Below, in pieces: positions 61,195 through 64,000 of a stretch of DNA of 64,000 nt. Under the pieces are notes generated by a model. That model had not been told where the DNA came from. It made no database searches and was given only the letters and a program-made list of their open reading frames with translations. The translations under genes and the position numbers were made by a program. Source of the DNA: a virus; the IMG/VR virus record IMGVR_UViG_3300025849_000025, positions 1 to 64,000 of that record; one strand, given 5' to 3'. Numbering within the stretch: position 1 is the stretch's first letter; the number at the start of each line of letters is the position of its first letter.

Positions 61195-63022
61195 AGATTT
61201 TAAAATTTTAACTGCACGTCAACACGTTAGAGAACGTATTGGTATGTATATGGGGTCAAGTTCTCTTGAGGAAGTTGAGCGATTCGTCATGGGTGAATGG
61301 AAAACTGCAAAGTACGTTCCTGCACTATCCAAAATGGTTGATGAAATTCTCGACAACTCAATTGACGAAGCGATTCGTACAAACTTTAAACATGCCAACA
61401 AGATCGATGTTTCGGTCAAGATGGATAACTCCATCACTATTACTGATAATGGTCGTGGCATTCCACATGAAGACGTCTTCGATGCAACCACCAAGAAAAC
61501 TATAGCAAGAGCTACAGCGGCTTGGACACGTGTTAATGCAGGCACATCATTCGATGATGAGCGTGTGACTATTGGCACTAACGGTGTTGGTTCGTCTGCT
61601 ACCAACTTCCTGTCAACTAAGTTCGTTGGTAAAACGTGGTCTAATGGAACTATCCTTCAAGTATCTTGTACTAATGGTGCGGAAAAGATACGTGAGACAA
61701 AGAAAGAGAAAACTGGTAATGGTACTGAGGTGTCATTCGTACCAGACTTTGATTTGTTTGAGGTAAACAATCTTAACGATCTTGACACACTTGCTCTGAT
61801 TGAAGATCGTTTGATTTCATTACAAATGGCTTTCCCTGAGATTACATTCTCTTTCAACAAGAAACGTATCAAGGTGAACAACCTAAAGAAATATTCTGAT
61901 ATGTTTATTCAAGAAGGCGAAGCTTCTATTATCGAAAAGAGCGATAACCTTTCTTTCTTCATTGCGTCATCTGAGGATGGATTTAGATCAAACTCATATA
62001 TTAACGGTGTGAACACACGCCAAGGCGGCACATACGTTGACTTCGTGATGAATGGTATTGTCGATGAACTTGTTGTTAAGATTAAACGCAAGCATAAGAT
62101 CGAAATGGCTAAGATCACAATTAAGAGTGGGCTATCGTTCGTGATGTTCAGCCGTAACTTTGTCAATCCAAAGTTTGATTCACAAACAAAAGAGCGTCTG
62201 ACGAATCCAATGGGTAACGTTAAAGCACATTACCTTGAGTCTGGTGTTAAAGACTTTGTGTTCTATGCACAAAAGATCATGAATACACCTTCGATCATTG
62301 ATCCAATCATTGAGGCTCAGTTAGCTAAGAAGTTGGCGCAAGACAAACGTGCCGCTACCCTAGCTCAAAAGAACCTTCGTAAGGTAAAGGTAGCAAAGCA
62401 CATTGCCGCTAACAAGCCCTCAGCGACCCTTAAGATCGTCGAAGGAGATTCTGCAATGGGGTTCCTACTGAAAGTTCGTAACGCTGATAAGGTGGGCGCT
62501 ATGCCGCTCAGAGGCGTTATTATGAATACATGGGATATGAAGCCAGCAGATGTGCTAAAGAATAAAGAGTTGTCTGAGTTGGTTGCTGTTCTTGGATTGA
62601 ACATCAATGATCCTGATAGTGTGGACAATATGCAGTATGAGAACATCGCAACTCTTACAGATGCTGACCACGATGGCATCGGACACATTAGTCCATTGCT
62701 GATTGCTTTCTTCTACAAGTTTTGGCCTAGACTATTAAAAGAACGTAAAGTTAAGATCACTCGAACCCCAATTATGATTTCTTCTAAAGATAAGAAGGTG
62801 AAGTGGTTCTACGGATACGAAGAAGCATCGAAGTTCAAAGCAGAAAATCCTTCTGGTTGGAAGCATCGTTACATTAAGGGTTTGGGATCACTTACCGAAG
62901 ATGAGTATGATGTGATCATCAACAAACCTGTTTACGACACTGTTACGGTTGACGATGCGTCTATGTTCCAGATGATGTTTGGAAAAGATTCGGCATTACG
63001 TAAACAGTTCATGTTTTCATAG
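61187..63022 (+). CDS. 39: DNA topoisomerase II large subunit (gp39 and gp60 in one chain)
   Basis: 611 aa. GHKL ATPase: E53-ILDN, DNGRGIPH, GTNGVGSSATNFLS. Transducer, then TOPRIM with E419-GDSAMG and D492-ADHDG. T4 splits this into gp39 and gp60; here it is one uninterrupted subunit, as in gyrase B and most T4-like phages. Relaxes DNA ahead of replication with gp52. Plus-strand promoter 61055-61083. Confidence 0.96.
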   Translation: MAEDFKILTARQHVRERIGMYMGSSSLEEVERFVMGEWKTAKYVPALSKMVDEILDNSIDEAIRTNFKHANKIDVSVKMDNSITITDNGRGIPHEDVFDATTKKTIARATAAWTRVNAGTSFDDERVTIGTNGVGSSATNFLSTKFVGKTWSNGTILQVSCTNGAEKIRETKKEKTGNGTEVSFVPDFDLFEVNNLNDLDTLALIEDRLISLQMAFPEITFSFNKKRIKVNNLKKYSDMFIQEGEASIIEKSDNLSFFIASSEDGFRSNSYINGVNTRQGGTYVDFVMNGIVDELVVKIKRKHKIEMAKITIKSGLSFVMFSRNFVNPKFDSQTKERLTNPMGNVKAHYLESGVKDFVFYAQKIMNTPSIIDPIIEAQLAKKLAQDKRAATLAQKNLRKVKVAKHIAANKPSATLKIVEGDSAMGFLLKVRNADKVGAMPLRGVIMNTWDMKPADVLKNKELSELVAVLGLNINDPDSVDNMQYENIATLTDADHDGIGHISPLLIAFFYKFWPRLLKERKVKITRTPIMISSKDKKVKWFYGYEEASKFKAENPSGWKHRYIKGLGSLTEDEYDVIINKPVYDTVTVDDASMFQMMFGKDSALRKQFMFS

Positions 63023-63025
63023 GGG

Positions 63026-63071
63026 TTGACACCAATTGGAAAGACTGGTAAGATTCAGATTGTGGTATAAG
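63026..63071 (+). promoter_or_regulatory. Possible plus-strand promoter before gp52
   Basis: TTGACA (63026-63031), 17 bases, TAAGAT (63049-63054). Close by, TGTGG-TATAAG (63061-63071) matches the extended -10 of family B but lacks a good -35. Confidence 0.45.
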
Positions 63072-63173
63072 AAGCTAAGAGCGCAACCATTTGGTTATAA
63101 GTGGTACAACTGCATACAGTGGGCAATGCACAACAGTAAGTATTATAATATAGATGGGAAAAATCTGAAATGA
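63036..63173 (+). CDS. Small basic protein with TTG start (45 codons)
   Basis: TTG 63036 has AGGGG 10 bases upstream. The frame is open to TGA 63173, which overlaps the next ATG (ATGA). Basic, aromatic (RLVRFRLWYKKLRAQPFGYKWYNCIQW). The coupling pattern suggests a real gene; no function recognised. Confidence 0.45.
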   Translation: MERLVRFRLWYKKLRAQPFGYKWYNCIQWAMHNSKYYNIDGKNLK

Positions 63174-63289
63174 GTAAAATTGGAAACTACGTGGTAGAAC
63201 TTCAAGAGCAAATGACCGAAGAAGAAGCACAAGCCCAATACGAAGATGAGCATGAGCCTTATTGGGAATCAGATGAGGATGGAAGATGA
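63170..63289 (+). CDS. Small acidic protein before gp52 (39 aa)
   Basis: ATG 63170 to TGA 63289. Acidic helix (VVELQEQMTEEEAQAQYEDEHEPYWESDEDG). Overlaps both neighbours by 4 bases (ATGA), as in tightly coupled operons. The basic protein before it and this acidic one could pair; inference only. Confidence 0.6.
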   Translation: MSKIGNYVVELQEQMTEEEAQAQYEDEHEPYWESDEDGR

Positions 63290-64000
63290 GTTTACTAGAA
63301 TTCACAAAAGACGATAAGTCCACTACGGACTATCCTATTAGTAAAGTCGCTAAGAACGAATGGTTAGACTTTGCTATGTATACAGTTGAGTCTCGTGCTA
63401 TCCCTAATATGATCGATGGGCTAAAACCAGTTCAGAGGTTCTATCTATATTCATCACTGCTAAACTCAAAGCGTGACTTTAAGAAGGTATCGGCTGTTGC
63501 GGGTATTATCTCAGATTATGGCTACAATCATGGCGAAACATCAGCCGCAGGTGCAGGCCAACTTATGGCGGCATCTTGGAATAACAATGTCTGCCTTGTA
63601 GAAGGTAGGGGTTCGTTCGGTACTAGGCTTGTGCAACAAGCGGGTGCGGCACGTTATGTATATACACGTGTGCATAAAAACTTTGAGACATATATCAAAG
63701 ATATCCAACTCTCTCCTGTACATGATGATCCAGAGCATGAGCCACCATCATTTTACTTGCCTGTACTACCTTTAGTATTGGCTAATGGTGCTAAGGGTAT
63801 TGCTACTGGCTTTGCTACTAGTATCTTGCCAAGAAGCACGAAGCATCTTGCCAAGGCTGTAAAAGAATATCTTGCGAAAGGTTCGATTGCACGAAAGCTT
63901 CCCATCACCTTCCCAGACTTTAGTGGATCGGTTGTATACAACAAGGAAGAAGACAAATACCAAGTCATTGGTACTTTTGAGCGTAAGAGTAAAACAGTAA
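63286..64000 (+). CDS. 52: DNA topoisomerase II medium subunit gp52, 3' part outside window
   Basis: Open from ATG 63286 to the edge (238 codons visible; T4 gp52 has 442). GyrA/ParC-type core: ESRAIPNMIDGLKPVQRFYLYSSL, KKVSAVAGIISDYGYNHGE, EGRGSFGTRLVQQAGAARY with the likely DNA-cleaving Tyr124, then PVLPLVLANGAKGIATGFATSILPRS. Partner of gp39/60; its start overlaps the 39-aa gene by 4 bases. Confidence 0.95.
   Translation, partial: MSLLEFTKDDKSTTDYPISKVAKNEWLDFAMYTVESRAIPNMIDGLKPVQRFYLYSSLLNSKRDFKKVSAVAGIISDYGYNHGETSAAGAGQLMAASWNNNVCLVEGRGSFGTRLVQQAGAARYVYTRVHKNFETYIKDIQLSPVHDDPEHEPPSFYLPVLPLVLANGAKGIATGFATSILPRSTKHLAKAVKEYLAKGSIARKLPITFPDFSGSVVYNKEEDKYQVIGTFERKSKTV

Noticed and set aside
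1-64000. Integrase, attachment sites or transposons
   Set aside because: No recombinase, inverted terminal repeats or target duplications seen; lytic T4-type content.

Overview
The window is part of the genome of a T4-like myovirus. Baseplate, replication, recombination and late-transcription proteins of T4 type are recognisable by family and partly keep T4-like order: gp25-gp6, hub proteins gp5/gp27, gp53, gp48, gp4, gp26; gp43, gp45, gp44, gp62, RegA; gp46, gp47, gp55, UvsW, UvsY; topoisomerase gp39/60 and gp52. The giant fibre proteins with marine-phage repeat types, the gp6/gp25/peptidase arrangement, Hsp20, the subtilase and the S74 fibre resemble the marine exo-T4 group (cyanophage/pelagiphage-like) more than coliphage T4. 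No photosynthesis gene is present here. The sequence does not identify the host, but it must read near-consensus sigma70 promoters.

Layout. Positions 1-31919 (all minus strand) are a late structural block. Read in transcription order it runs gp48, gp53, gp27-like, gp5-like, M15-peptidase hub protein, gp25, gp6, wedge-like protein, two small fibre-like proteins, a subtilisin-like protein, gp8, a 1779-aa DUF4815 protein, an S74 fibre, a glycine-rich fibre tip, and a giant repeat protein (>2465 aa) that leaves the window. Late promoters of the TATAAATA type precede several genes. Positions 32002-36707 (plus strand) hold gp4, a conserved morphogenesis protein, a tube-fold protein, gp26 with a probable -1 frameshift extension, and a tape-measure candidate. 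A strong two-way terminator follows.

Positions 36768-46463 (minus) hold mostly small unknown early genes. They are driven by a remarkable set of TTGACA-N17-TATAAT promoters, several of which have the -35 box inside the loop of an intrinsic terminator. This block also has a tRNA-like element and three proteins that start with a T4 internal-head-protein-like targeting peptide. Of these, one is a complete SpoT/MESH1-type alarmone hydrolase and one carries a RelA/SpoT synthetase-like fold. Positions 46467-61037 (minus) are the replication, recombination and late-sigma block. Positions 61055-64000 (plus) carry the type II topoisomerase genes.

Working together: early sigma70-type promoters make the replisome (gp43/45/44/62), recombination proteins (gp46/47, UvsY, UvsW, DexA), dUTPase and topoisomerase. 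gp55 and the clamp gp45 would then switch RNA polymerase to TATAAATA late promoters, which serve the baseplate, fibre, Hsp20, UvsW and RelA-like genes. The most unusual material is the possible virion-packaged (p)ppGpp gene pair, the frameshifted gp26, the terminator/promoter hybrids, and the subtilase with a nested EHxxH domain.
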